A DNA stretch of 64,000 bases from Chitinophaga eiseniae (GTDB lineage Bacteria; Bacteroidota; Bacteroidia; Chitinophagales; Chitinophagaceae): positions 1,288,336 to 1,352,335 of the forward strand of contig NZ_FUWZ01000001.1 in assembly GCF_900167135.1 (NCBI RefSeq), read 5' to 3'. Below, one piece after another: positions 52,889-61,819 of the stretch; positions within the stretch are counted from its first letter, which is position 1; every line of letters begins with the position of its first letter. A program made the position numbers and the translations under genes. The notes below the pieces were generated by a model. It was given only the letters and a program-made list of their open reading frames with translations. It did not search any database and was not told the DNA's origin.

Positions 52889-54754
52889 ATGAGGAAAATC
52901 ACCAATCGAGCTAGTGTATGCGTAGCCGTTACACTTGGACTGCTGTCATGCAAAAGTCACCAACCATCCCAGTTTGTAAAAGATTTTGTCAAACAATTAG
53001 ACGGTAAGAGCCTGGAAGAGGCCAAAGCGCGCCTCGAAGAAGAGAATGCCAACGTCACTGCGTATCTCCGGTTCATGGAAACGTTTAAAGACGAGGATAA
53101 ACCGGAACATGTTAAACCCGAAGACGAGAGAGAAGGAACACCTTTCGCCATCGCCGGCGCAGCACAGATGGAGGCGGCATATGAACACGCACTCTCAGAA
53201 ATTGGATTCAACCAGACCTTTAGCCGGACGCACAGCCTGCTGCAACCGGATGGTGTCTCCCTGCGAAGGAGTCATGTGGACGACCCTGACTTCATTGTCA
53301 AAGAAGTATATTATCACGATGGTACCAAACAGACCGTGGAACTGGACCTGAAAGAGACTAAGCGCTTAAATTCGCTCAAAACGGTAGATAGTGTTTTGGT
53401 GGAGGTACAATATAACTATCCCGTGAAAACCGCTGTTGTCTCTCTCGACGGAAAAGGCGACAAAGGGAATTATAAAGGCAGCACCCTGAAAGTGGAACGC
53501 ATCCAGGACAACTTTGTCCGTGTTTCTATGGAGAAAGAAGCTTACAAAGACTACCTCGAAATAGAAGCGTTTAACAAAGAAGGAAAACTCATCAGCCGCA
53601 GCAGCTATACAAAAGCGCCTGAAGGCGGAGAGAAGATCGGCGTACTGCTGAAAGACTACCAAAAAATATTGGAGGGATTTTTAAAGCGGCTGGAGAAAAA
53701 AGAATACAAGGACATCGCGGCCCTTCAGAAAGATATCCTGGAAAAGATGCCGGCTGTTACGCCTTTTGATGATGTGGAGGAAGGAAATGTAGATGCTTAT
53801 TTCTACGGCAATGTGGCGAAGGTTAAAGTACATCTGAAAGACGAAGAGAAGGAAGGAAAGAAGACAATGGTACTGCGTAATCTCGCCCCCAACTATACCG
53901 GCCTGCTGCTGGTAGAGGACGAAGCCACCCATAAAGCCGGCTTTATATCCGCCGCTACCGGCCAAACGGTGATTCCCTTTAACTATGAAGGGATACACCA
54001 GGTATCGCCATGGTTCTTTGGCACCAAAGATACTTCCGGGTTTCATTACTTCCGCCTGGATACCGCGGCCCAACAGCTGGTGCCCATGAACGAACATGTG
54101 GAAGAACTGACGGCAGACCTCGTGAAAGTGTCTCCTAACCGGCAGGAGGAAAGTAAATTCGGTGTAATGACGAACACCGGCCGCCTGCTGCTGCCGATAG
54201 AATTTGATGATGTGACTGTTGAACCTGCCACTAACCTGTTACTGGCCAACAAAAACAGGGAGGACTGGCCGCTGGGCGGAATGACCTTCATTTATGATAA
54301 CACCGGTAAACAAATAGCAGGACCTTATAAAATTGACGGCGGTTTCGACCACGGTCTCATGCTGGTAAAAGATGTCAGTGGTAATGGTTTCTTTATCAAT
54401 CCTCAGGGCGCGAAGGTCATCGACCTGAAAGGCTATTACAACCCGGAACCCTTTACCGAAGGCCTCGCCTCCATGGAAAACGAAACCGGTAACACCGGGT
54501 TCCTGAATACGCAAGGCAAGGTGGCTATTCCTTTTGAGTACCGTTCCGCTACGGCGTTCAACCAGGGCATTTCCATGGTGGTGCGCACCAACAGCAGTAA
54601 CGTGAACGAAGCGGCGCTGATTAATACTTCCGGTGCAACGGTGGTGCCGTTTGCCGCTTCGCCAGATACCGATACGGATGGTGACGGGCCATCCAGGATC
54701 TATACCCTGCAGAACAAAAAGTTCGATGCATGGGGCAAAGAACTAAAGAAATAA
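52889..54754 (+). CDS. WG-repeat lipoprotein
   Basis: This 621-residue protein starts with a lipoprotein signal (VCVAVTLGLLSC). The first ~330 residues are charged and rich in Lys and Glu. The C-terminal half carries WG-type repeats: KAGFISAATGQTVIPFNYEG, FGVMTNTGRLLLPIEFDDVT, GFFINPQGAKVIDLKGYYNP and GFLNTQGKVAIPFEYRSATA. The binding partner is unknown. It is a single-gene unit with its own terminator. Confidence 0.85.
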   Translation: MRKITNRASVCVAVTLGLLSCKSHQPSQFVKDFVKQLDGKSLEEAKARLEEENANVTAYLRFMETFKDEDKPEHVKPEDEREGTPFAIAGAAQMEAAYEHALSEIGFNQTFSRTHSLLQPDGVSLRRSHVDDPDFIVKEVYYHDGTKQTVELDLKETKRLNSLKTVDSVLVEVQYNYPVKTAVVSLDGKGDKGNYKGSTLKVERIQDNFVRVSMEKEAYKDYLEIEAFNKEGKLISRSSYTKAPEGGEKIGVLLKDYQKILEGFLKRLEKKEYKDIAALQKDILEKMPAVTPFDDVEEGNVDAYFYGNVAKVKVHLKDEEKEGKKTMVLRNLAPNYTGLLLVEDEATHKAGFISAATGQTVIPFNYEGIHQVSPWFFGTKDTSGFHYFRLDTAAQQLVPMNEHVEELTADLVKVSPNRQEESKFGVMTNTGRLLLPIEFDDVTVEPATNLLLANKNREDWPLGGMTFIYDNTGKQIAGPYKIDGGFDHGLMLVKDVSGNGFFINPQGAKVIDLKGYYNPEPFTEGLASMENETGNTGFLNTQGKVAIPFEYRSATAFNQGISMVVRTNSSNVNEAALINTSGATVVPFAASPDTDTDGDGPSRIYTLQNKKFDAWGKELKK

Positions 54755-54775
54755 TGCAATAAGCATAACAGGAAA

Positions 54776-54807
54776 ACGGGTTGCAGCGGCTGCAACCCGT
54801 TTTTTTA
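54776..54807 (+). terminator. Strong terminator after the WG-repeat gene
   Basis: ACGGGTTGCAG (54776-54786) pairs perfectly with CTGCAACCCGT (54790-54800) around CGG, followed by TTTTTTATT. Confidence 0.92.
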
Positions 54808-54850
54808 TTGCCCGGGCCTGCCCACAATCATGTAAATGTTTCTGAAAATT

Positions 54851-54885
54851 GTATAACATATCCCGGGCAGCGTGTAAGATTTTTG
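54851..54885 (+). promoter_or_regulatory. Promoter-region element of the HMA-AraC regulator operon
   Basis: It holds GTATAA (54851-54856), GGGC, TGTAAGATTTT (54873-54883) and TTTTG (54881-54885), 24 nt before the ATG. The same order (GTATAA, GGGC, TTTTG) with almost the same spacing recurs before the efflux operon at 56169-56204. Confidence 0.45.
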
Positions 54886-54908
54886 CATAAACGCCATCAT
54901 TGGGTCTT

Positions 54909-55496
54909 ATGCTTAGCAATTATAAGGTTTTCATCAAAGGGATGGTCTGCGACAGATGTATCCTCACCATCAGGGACGCTTTCCGTGACCTTGATATCCC
55001 GGTTGTCAACATCAGCCTGGGGGAAGTAACTACGGTGTCTGCCCTGTCGGCCCCGGATATTGTTGCTCTTGGTAAAAGCTTGTCCGTGCTGGGTTTTGAG
55101 CTTCTGGAAGACAGGAAAACCAAACTGGTGAGGGATATCAAGATGCTGGTGGAACAGGTGTACTCCGGGAATTATGATTTCCCGGACCGCTTCCGTTTCT
55201 CCGACGTGGTGGTCCGTAGGCTCAACAAAGATTATGATACCGTGAGCAGTATATTCTCCGCTGCCGAAGCCACTACGCTGGAAAGATACATTATGGAGTA
55301 CCGTATAGAAAAAGCAAAGGAACTGCTGGTATATACCGATGAAACACTGGCAGACATGGCCTACCGGCTGGGCTTCAGCAGCGCGGCCCATCTGTCGCGC
55401 CAGTTTAAGGCCACCACCGGCCTGAATACTTCCTGGTTTAAAGAAATCCGCAAAACAAAACTATCCCTTTCTCATAACGAAGATTCCCTGTCTTAA
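54909..55496 (+). CDS. AraC-type regulator with N-terminal HMA-like MxCxxC domain (first copy)
   Basis: The ATG at 54909 gives 195 residues (a TTG 9 nt upstream is the only other option). Residues 1-70 look like a heavy-metal-associated fold with GMVCDRC (Cys14, Cys17) and the last strand LGFELLED. The C-terminal half has both AraC helix-turn-helix units (RFSDVVVRRLNKDYDTVSSI and TLADMAYRLGFSSAAHLSRQ). A metal- or thiol-sensing role is inferred from the MxCxxC motif. It is followed 11 nt later by a paralogue and then by an RND efflux operon. Confidence 0.85.
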   Translation: MLSNYKVFIKGMVCDRCILTIRDAFRDLDIPVVNISLGEVTTVSALSAPDIVALGKSLSVLGFELLEDRKTKLVRDIKMLVEQVYSGNYDFPDRFRFSDVVVRRLNKDYDTVSSIFSAAEATTLERYIMEYRIEKAKELLVYTDETLADMAYRLGFSSAAHLSRQFKATTGLNTSWFKEIRKTKLSLSHNEDSLS

Positions 55497-55507
55497 ACGA
55501 TATCCTT

Positions 55508-56071
55508 ATGGAAAAAGTCAGCGTAAAAAATATGGTCTGCAGCCGCTGCGTGATGGTGGTGACACAATACGTTGCGCCACTGAATGTCGGATTGCAGCAG
55601 GTCACGCTGGGAGAATTGGTTTTTAAAAATAAAATCACGGCAGCACAAAAGGACCTGGTAAGAAATACGTTGATACCCTTCGGGTTTGAAGTGATTGACG
55701 ATGATAAAATGAGGATGGTGGAACGGATCAAACATATTATCATCAACCTGGTGCATTACCAGGAAGAGGGCATGAACAACAATCTCTCGGAGATCCTGAG
55801 TGCCGACCTGCACTGTGTTTACAATTACCTGTCCGGCATTTTTTCGGAAGTCACCGGGAAAACGATCGAAAAATATTACATCGCCCAGAAGATTGAGCGG
55901 GCAAAAGAACTGCTGGATTATGACGAGCTGACCTTAAGCGAAATAGCGCACCGGTTGAATTATTCCAGCGTTGCTTACTTAAGCAACCAGTTTAAAAAAG
56001 TGGCCGGGCTGGCGCCGAGTGTGTATAAACAACAGAAGAGCGAAAGACGGACATCTCTCGATAAGCTGTAA
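55508..56071 (+). CDS. AraC-type regulator with N-terminal HMA-like MxCxxC domain (second copy)
   Basis: This 187-residue protein is a paralogue of the preceding one: MEKVSVKNMVCSRCVMVV (Cys11, Cys14), LIPFGFEVIDDDKMRMV, and AraC units around SADLHCVYNYLSGIFSEVTG and TLSEIAHRLNYSSVAYLSNQ. The two differ in most positions outside the motifs, so the duplication is old. A terminator follows, so the efflux genes have their own promoter. Confidence 0.85.
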   Translation: MEKVSVKNMVCSRCVMVVTQYVAPLNVGLQQVTLGELVFKNKITAAQKDLVRNTLIPFGFEVIDDDKMRMVERIKHIIINLVHYQEEGMNNNLSEILSADLHCVYNYLSGIFSEVTGKTIEKYYIAQKIERAKELLDYDELTLSEIAHRLNYSSVAYLSNQFKKVAGLAPSVYKQQKSERRTSLDKL

Positions 56072-56094
56072 TGAGTCGGGGCGCGCGGCAAGGT

Positions 56095-56123
56095 AAAGGT
56101 TTGGTGTACACCAAACCTTTTTT
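56095..56123 (+). terminator. Terminator after the regulator pair
   Basis: A perfect 26-bp palindrome (56095-56120; arms AAAGGTTTGGTG and CACCAAACCTTT) followed by TTT. It ends the regulator transcript ahead of the pump genes. Confidence 0.85.
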
Positions 56124-56168
56124 GTTTCCCTGCGGTGCTATAAAATCTTACAAACCTTTAGGCCTATA

Positions 56169-56204
56169 GTATAATAGCCAGGGCTGTTGCCGGATCTACT
56201 TTTG
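56169..56204 (+). promoter_or_regulatory. Promoter-region element of the RND efflux operon
   Basis: GTATAA (56169-56174), then GGGC, then TACTTTTG (56197-56204), a perfect match to the Bacteroidota -7 element TAnnTTTG. No clear -33 TTG is present at the right distance, which fits an activator-dependent promoter. The layout parallels 54851-54885. Confidence 0.5.
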
Positions 56205-56246
56205 TGGTCAAAGAAAACAATAAGCATTCACATCAATCAAAATGTT

Positions 56247-57305
56247 ATGTTTCGAATTCCCATTCATCCGATCCTGCTCTCACTGGCTGTTTCAGCAAGT
56301 TTTCTTGCTGCCTGCAGCAGCGGTAAGTCTGCACCGCAGCAAGCTGCTGCGGCGCCTTCACCAGCGGTCCCCGTTGATATAGTGCTGGCACAGGAGGAGA
56401 CATTGAACCAGCATGAAAGCATTACCGGCACCACCCTTCCTTTCAGGGAAGTCACTATCAGAAGCGAAGTCCCCCAGCGTATCCTGCACGTAGGCTTTCA
56501 GGACGGGGCGCATGTAGCCCAGGGACAGCTTTTATATAAACTCAATGATGCTGACCTGCAGGCGCGGCTGAAACAGCTTTCAGCAGAGCTGCAGCTGGCG
56601 GCGCTCAATGAAAAGCGGCTGGCAGACCTGCTTAAGACCGAAGCGGTCAGGCAGCAGGAATACGACGAAGTAGCTACGAAGCTGAATATGTTGCAGGCAC
56701 AGAAGGAAATACTGCAGGCTGAGCTGGCGAAAACAGCCATCCATGCGCCTTTCTCCGGCAACATCGGCATCACCAGAATGGTGGCTGGCGCTTATGTAAC
56801 GCCGAACGTGGAGCTGGTCAGCCTGCAAGACCTTGCACAGATCAAAATCAACTTCGCGGTACCGGAGAAATACCTGCCGCTGATTAAGGCCGGCAGCACG
56901 GTGCATTTCATAACGGGACTGTCTGCCGATCAGTATACCGCTACCATCAAAGCCACAGAACCCGGTGTGGATGCCGATAACAGGAGCATCCTCGTGCAGG
57001 CGGTGGCAGCCAATCCCGGCGGCAGGCTGAAAGGAGGGCTGTCTGCCAGAATATTCTTCTCCACCACCGGTACAGACACCAAAGGCATTACCATCCCTAC
57101 GGAAGCGCTGATACCCGGGGGCAACGGTTACGCTGTTTTCGTGAAGAAAGGCGGCGCGGCTAAAATGTCGCCGGTAACTATCAGCAGCAGAACGGAGACA
57201 CATGCCGTGATCACCTCCGGCCTGGCTGACGGGGACAGTGTGATCGTTTCCAACATCCTCCGGTTGGGCGATGGCGCACCGGTACAGGCTGTGGCATCCA
57301 AATAA
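56247..57305 (+). CDS. RND efflux periplasmic adaptor lipoprotein
   Basis: The ATG at 56247 gives 352 residues with a lipobox (LAVSASFLAAC); a longer frame upstream would spoil the signal. Membrane fusion protein pattern: lipoyl-like half with LPFREVTIRSEVPQRILHVG, alpha-hairpin around KQLSAELQLAALNEKRLADL, then HAPFSGNIGITRMVAGAYVT and FAVPEKYLPLIKAGSTVHF. It links the inner-membrane pump encoded 21 nt downstream to the TolC-like channel. Confidence 0.93.
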   Translation: MFRIPIHPILLSLAVSASFLAACSSGKSAPQQAAAAPSPAVPVDIVLAQEETLNQHESITGTTLPFREVTIRSEVPQRILHVGFQDGAHVAQGQLLYKLNDADLQARLKQLSAELQLAALNEKRLADLLKTEAVRQQEYDEVATKLNMLQAQKEILQAELAKTAIHAPFSGNIGITRMVAGAYVTPNVELVSLQDLAQIKINFAVPEKYLPLIKAGSTVHFITGLSADQYTATIKATEPGVDADNRSILVQAVAANPGGRLKGGLSARIFFSTTGTDTKGITIPTEALIPGGNGYAVFVKKGGAAKMSPVTISSRTETHAVITSGLADGDSVIVSNILRLGDGAPVQAVASK

Positions 57306-57326
57306 GACTTCAAATCACTTACGATC

Positions 57327-60300
57327 ATGAACTTACCAACACTAAGCATAAAAAAACCTGTACTGGGAGGCGTCTTCTCCGTCCTGATCATTATCATGGG
57401 ACTGGTAGGATGGAAGAACCTGGGTATCCGGGAGTTTCCGCTGACGGAAGCGCCGGTCATCTCAGTCGTCACTTTCTATCCCGGCGCCAGCCCCGATGTG
57501 ATCGCATCAAAGATCACCCGGCCCATAGAAGAATCCCTGGCAGAAGCGGGCGGTGTGCGTACCATCTCCTCTGAATCAAGGGAGCAGGCCAGCGTTATCT
57601 CCGTGGAATTCAACCGCGACGTAGACCTGGAAGATGCCTTAAACGATGTGCGCGACAAGGTCGCGAAATCCCGTAACCAGCTGCCGGCAGACGTAGACCC
57701 GCCTATCGTGGAGAAAGCCAGTTCTGCGGACAACCTGGTGGCTTTTCTCGAAGTGGAAAGCGATACCAAAGATATTAAAGAAGTGAGCCACCTCGCTGCC
57801 ACGGTTATCAAAGACCGTATGCAGTCTATTCCGGGCATCAACCGGGTAGCCGTGGTAGGGGAGCATAAATATGCCATGCGCCTGCGTTTCGACCCGGTAA
57901 AACTGGCCGCCTACCGGCTGACGCCGGAAGATATCCGCCACGCCCTGCTCCGGGAGAATATGGACCTGCCCTCCGGAAAAATCGAAGGCAGCACCACGGA
58001 ACTGAGCGTCCGTACCATGGGACGGCTCACCACCACTGCCGAGTTCAATGAGATGATCATCAAACAATCCGGCACTTCCGTTGTCCGCCTGAAAGACATC
58101 GGGTTTGCAGAACTGGGAGAACTCAACGAACGCACGGCCATCATCAATGAAACCGGCAATGCCAACCGTATCGGCGTAGGTATCGCCATCCAGATACAGC
58201 GCGGCGCCAACGCCATCGAAGTGGTGGATGAATTCTACCGCCGCCTGGAACAGCTCCGTAAAGAAATCCCGAAAGACTACCGGCTGATCGTTGGTTTCGA
58301 TTTCACCAAACCGGTCCGCGAGTCCATCAAAGAAGTGGAAGAGACGCTGTTCATCGCGTTCGCGCTGGTGGTACTCATCATTTTCCTGTTCCTGAGAGAC
58401 TGGCGTTCTACCATTATCCCGGTGCTGGCCATCCCGGTATCGATCCTGTCCGCGTTCTTCATCATGTACATCGCCGGCTTCTCCATCAACGTACTGACGC
58501 TGCTGGGGCTGGTGCTGGCCATCGGACTGGTGGTAGACGACGCGATCGTAGTACTGGAAAATATTTACAAGAAAGTAGAAGAAGGCATGACACCGATACA
58601 GGCGGCCTTTAAAGGATCAAAAGAAATTTACTTTGCGGTCATCTCCACTACTATCACACTGGCAGCGGTGTTCCTGCCCATCGTGTTCATGGGTGGTATC
58701 AGCGGGCAGCTGTTCAAAGAGTTTGCCATCGTGGTATCCGGTTCAGTACTGGTATCTGCGTTTGTGGCCCTCACGTTATCGCCCATGCTGAGCGCTTACC
58801 TGTTGAAAAGACAGGAACGCCCCAATTGGTTCCAGCGTAGCACAGAGCCGTTTTTTATCCGGATGAATAACGGTTACGCCTGGTTGTTGAAACGTTTTAT
58901 GAAAGTGCGTTGGATGGCCTGGGTGGTGCTGCTGGCAGGTGGCGCCGTGATTTACTTCGTCGGCAAAAAACTGCCTTCCGAGCTGGCGCCGGTGGAAGAC
59001 CGCTCCAATATGAGCCTGATCGCGATAGCGCCGGAAGGCGTGTCGTTCGACTATATGAAAAAACAGATGACGGAAGTAGGCAAGTATGTCAATGATTCCA
59101 CGGAAGGTCTTTACCAGACCTACTCCATGGTGGCTGTTTCTTTCATCCCTGCACCGGCGCCTACCAGTTTCGCCGTGCAGAGTATCTATCTGAAAGAGCC
59201 TAAAGACCGTAAGGCATCCGTTCAGGACCTGTATAATAAATACGCTGCTGCCTCCGGCAATTTCAGGGGACTGTTATTGTTCCCTTATCTGCCACCGACC
59301 ATCGGCACCCGCTACGGCGGCGGTATGCCGCTGCAGTTCGTATTGCAGGGTCCCACGCTGGACACGGTGTCGGCAGCGTTGGATAAATTCCTGCAGGCAG
59401 CGCGGCAAAGCCCCAAGCTGATGTTTGTGGATGCCGACCTGAAAATCAATAAACCGGAACTGCAGATCAGCATCGACCGGCAGAAAGCGGCGCTGATGGG
59501 CGTATCCATCCAGGAAGTGGCAAAAGCGCTGCAGCTTTCACTGTCAGGGCAACGGTATGGTTATTTCCTGCGCAACGACCGGCAATATGAAGTGATCGGT
59601 CAGCTGGAGCGGGAAAACAGAAGTAAGATCAGCGATCTTAAAACCATCTATGTAAAATCCACCGGGGGAGAAATGATTTCGCTGGATAACCTGGTGACTA
59701 TCAAAGAGAGCATCAGTCCTGCTTCCATCTACCGGTACGACCAGTATACTTCTGCCACCGTATCAGCGGGACTGGCGCCGGGGGTAAGTCTTGCCGAAGG
59801 AATTGACGAGATGAAACGCATTCAGCAGGACGTGCTGGGCAGTAATTTCAAAACTTCTCTGGCGGGGCAGTCGAGAGACTATGAAGAGAGCCAGGGTAAT
59901 ATCACCTTTACGCTGATACTGGCGCTACTGCTCATCTACATGATCCTCGCCGCGCAGTTTGAGAGCCTCCGCGATCCGCTGATCATCATGCTGACGGTCC
60001 CCGTGGCCGTGACGGGCGCTTTGCTGAGCCTCGACTGGTTCAGCCAGAGCCTGAATGTGTTCAGCCAGATCGGTATTATCACGCTGGTGGGACTGATCAC
60101 GAAGAACGGGATTCTGATCGTGGAATTCGCCAACCATCTGAAAGACACCGGCCTTTCGAAATTCGATGCCGCCATCCAGGCGGCGGAGCAGCGTTTTCGT
60201 CCCATCTTAATGACTTCCCTGGCGATGATATTCGGCGCATTGCCGATTGCGATGACGCACAACAGCCGTCAGTCGCTGGGTATCGTCATCGCAGGCGGGC

Positions 60301-60437
60301 TGATCTTCGCCGGTATCCTCACGCTGTTCATTATTCCCGCCGTGTATTCTTACCTGTCCGGCAGCAAGCGCCGGAAAGTGATGGAGGAAGAACCGGACCC
60401 GGTGGTGACCACCGAAGAAGTGGAATATGCCGGTTGA
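57327..60437 (+). CDS. RND efflux pump, inner-membrane permease (AcrB/MexB type)
   Basis: This 1036-residue pump has twelve membrane helices and two large periplasmic loops. The proton-relay pair Asp404-Asp405 lies in GLVVDDAIVVLENIYKKV, the form found in hydrophobe/drug pumps (HAE) rather than CzcA metal pumps. Other markers: ISVVTFYPGASPDVIASKIT at the porter entry, VFLPIVFMGGISGQLFKEFA, and the repeat of the fold with LVGLITKNGILIVEFANHLK. It is driven by proton flow and works with the adaptor and TolC encoded on either side. Confidence 0.95.
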   Translation: MNLPTLSIKKPVLGGVFSVLIIIMGLVGWKNLGIREFPLTEAPVISVVTFYPGASPDVIASKITRPIEESLAEAGGVRTISSESREQASVISVEFNRDVDLEDALNDVRDKVAKSRNQLPADVDPPIVEKASSADNLVAFLEVESDTKDIKEVSHLAATVIKDRMQSIPGINRVAVVGEHKYAMRLRFDPVKLAAYRLTPEDIRHALLRENMDLPSGKIEGSTTELSVRTMGRLTTTAEFNEMIIKQSGTSVVRLKDIGFAELGELNERTAIINETGNANRIGVGIAIQIQRGANAIEVVDEFYRRLEQLRKEIPKDYRLIVGFDFTKPVRESIKEVEETLFIAFALVVLIIFLFLRDWRSTIIPVLAIPVSILSAFFIMYIAGFSINVLTLLGLVLAIGLVVDDAIVVLENIYKKVEEGMTPIQAAFKGSKEIYFAVISTTITLAAVFLPIVFMGGISGQLFKEFAIVVSGSVLVSAFVALTLSPMLSAYLLKRQERPNWFQRSTEPFFIRMNNGYAWLLKRFMKVRWMAWVVLLAGGAVIYFVGKKLPSELAPVEDRSNMSLIAIAPEGVSFDYMKKQMTEVGKYVNDSTEGLYQTYSMVAVSFIPAPAPTSFAVQSIYLKEPKDRKASVQDLYNKYAAASGNFRGLLLFPYLPPTIGTRYGGGMPLQFVLQGPTLDTVSAALDKFLQAARQSPKLMFVDADLKINKPELQISIDRQKAALMGVSIQEVAKALQLSLSGQRYGYFLRNDRQYEVIGQLERENRSKISDLKTIYVKSTGGEMISLDNLVTIKESISPASIYRYDQYTSATVSAGLAPGVSLAEGIDEMKRIQQDVLGSNFKTSLAGQSRDYEESQGNITFTLILALLLIYMILAAQFESLRDPLIIMLTVPVAVTGALLSLDWFSQSLNVFSQIGIITLVGLITKNGILIVEFANHLKDTGLSKFDAAIQAAEQRFRPILMTSLAMIFGALPIAMTHNSRQSLGIVIAGGLIFAGILTLFIIPAVYSYLSGSKRRKVMEEEPDPVVTTEEVEYAG

Positions 60438-60454
60438 TCTTAAAAAACAACATC

Positions 60455-61792
60455 ATGAAACGAAGTAATCTCATCATACTGCTGTTACTGATTGCCCTTC
60501 ACGGCAGTGCGCAGACAGCCAAACGAATCAGTCTCCCCGAAGCATTGTCGATTGCGGCAACGGGCAACCGGCAGCTGCAGATACAGGCGCTGGAAGAAGC
60601 TTACCGGAAGGAGGTCACCAGGGAAACCAGGAGCAGGCTGTTGCCCAATGTGGCGGCGGGCGCCAGCTACCAGCGGTATTTCGACCGGCAGGTCATCTTC
60701 CTGCCCGGTTCTTTTGCAGGCACCGCCAAGCCGGTACAGGACGTGGCCGTAGGCGGCAAAAATGCGTTTAACGGTCTGGTGACCGCCAGTCAGCCTATCC
60801 TCAACGAAGGGGCGTGGCGGCAGACAAAGGCCGCCGCTTATGACGAAAAAATACAGCGGGAGAAAACGGCCGATCTGAAAGGCAACCTCGGCACACAGAT
60901 ATCCATCGCCTACTTTGACATGCTGCTGATGCAATCGCAGCTGGCGCTTCACCGGCAAAGCCTGGAGCGCAACGAAAAGGCGCTGAAGGACACCCGTTCT
61001 TTATTTGCACAGGGTCGCAGCCTGAAGCAGGACACCCTCCGTGCTTTTATTGCCGTGGAAAACTTGCGGTCATCGATCTCTTACCTGCACAACAACCTGG
61101 AGGTGGCAGGCATACAACTGAAAAGGCTGATCGGGATGGATGACAGCACCACGCTGGAGCTGTCGGATACCCTCGCTGCTGAAATGCCTGTTGCCGGTGC
61201 ATATGCGCTGGAAGATGCCATGGCTACGGCAGCATCGCGCCGCAATGATATGGCCGTGCAAAAACTGCTGACCGAAAAGAGCGTGCTGGACATTGCGGTG
61301 GCCAAAGCCGAAAGACTGCCGCAGATCACGGCAGTAGGGCAGTACCAGCTGCAGGCGCAGGCAGATAACTTCCGTCAGGGCCAGTATGTGTGGCCGCCCA
61401 CTTCTTTTGTCGGACTGCAGATCGCGATGCCCATTTTTACCGGCAACCGGCTTAAAGCCAAAATCAGCCAGGCCGGCGTCCGGAAACAACAGGAGCTGAT
61501 TGGGCAGGATGATCTCCGGCAGTCCGTCAGAGCAGAGCTGGCGTCGTTGCTGTCTCAATGGAAAGAAGCCAATGAGCAGCTGCGTATACAGCAAAGGACG
61601 GTAGAGCTGGCACAGATCAGTTACGGTATGATGGATGACCGTTACCGGAACGGCCTCAGCACCCGGCTGGAATTAACGGATGCCGAGCTGGCGCTCACAC
61701 AGGCCAGACTCAATCATCTGCAGGCGATCTATCTCCACAAAGTGGTCCATGTACGGCTGCAACGGGCACAGGGACTGCTGCAGCTGCCGTAA
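60455..61792 (+). CDS. TolC family outer-membrane efflux channel
   Basis: The ATG at 60455 gives 445 residues with a signal peptide (SNLIILLLLIALHGSAQ). It has the two repeats of the outer-membrane efflux protein family: ISLPEALSIAATGNRQLQIQ at the start and AYALEDAMATAASRRNDMAV in the second half, with long coiled helices and NGLSTRLELTDAELALTQAR near the end. It is 17 nt after the pump gene. Confidence 0.93.
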   Translation: MKRSNLIILLLLIALHGSAQTAKRISLPEALSIAATGNRQLQIQALEEAYRKEVTRETRSRLLPNVAAGASYQRYFDRQVIFLPGSFAGTAKPVQDVAVGGKNAFNGLVTASQPILNEGAWRQTKAAAYDEKIQREKTADLKGNLGTQISIAYFDMLLMQSQLALHRQSLERNEKALKDTRSLFAQGRSLKQDTLRAFIAVENLRSSISYLHNNLEVAGIQLKRLIGMDDSTTLELSDTLAAEMPVAGAYALEDAMATAASRRNDMAVQKLLTEKSVLDIAVAKAERLPQITAVGQYQLQAQADNFRQGQYVWPPTSFVGLQIAMPIFTGNRLKAKISQAGVRKQQELIGQDDLRQSVRAELASLLSQWKEANEQLRIQQRTVELAQISYGMMDDRYRNGLSTRLELTDAELALTQARLNHLQAIYLHKVVHVRLQRAQGLLQLP

Positions 61793-61819
61793 TACATTCA
61801 CACAAAAACATTCGATCAT

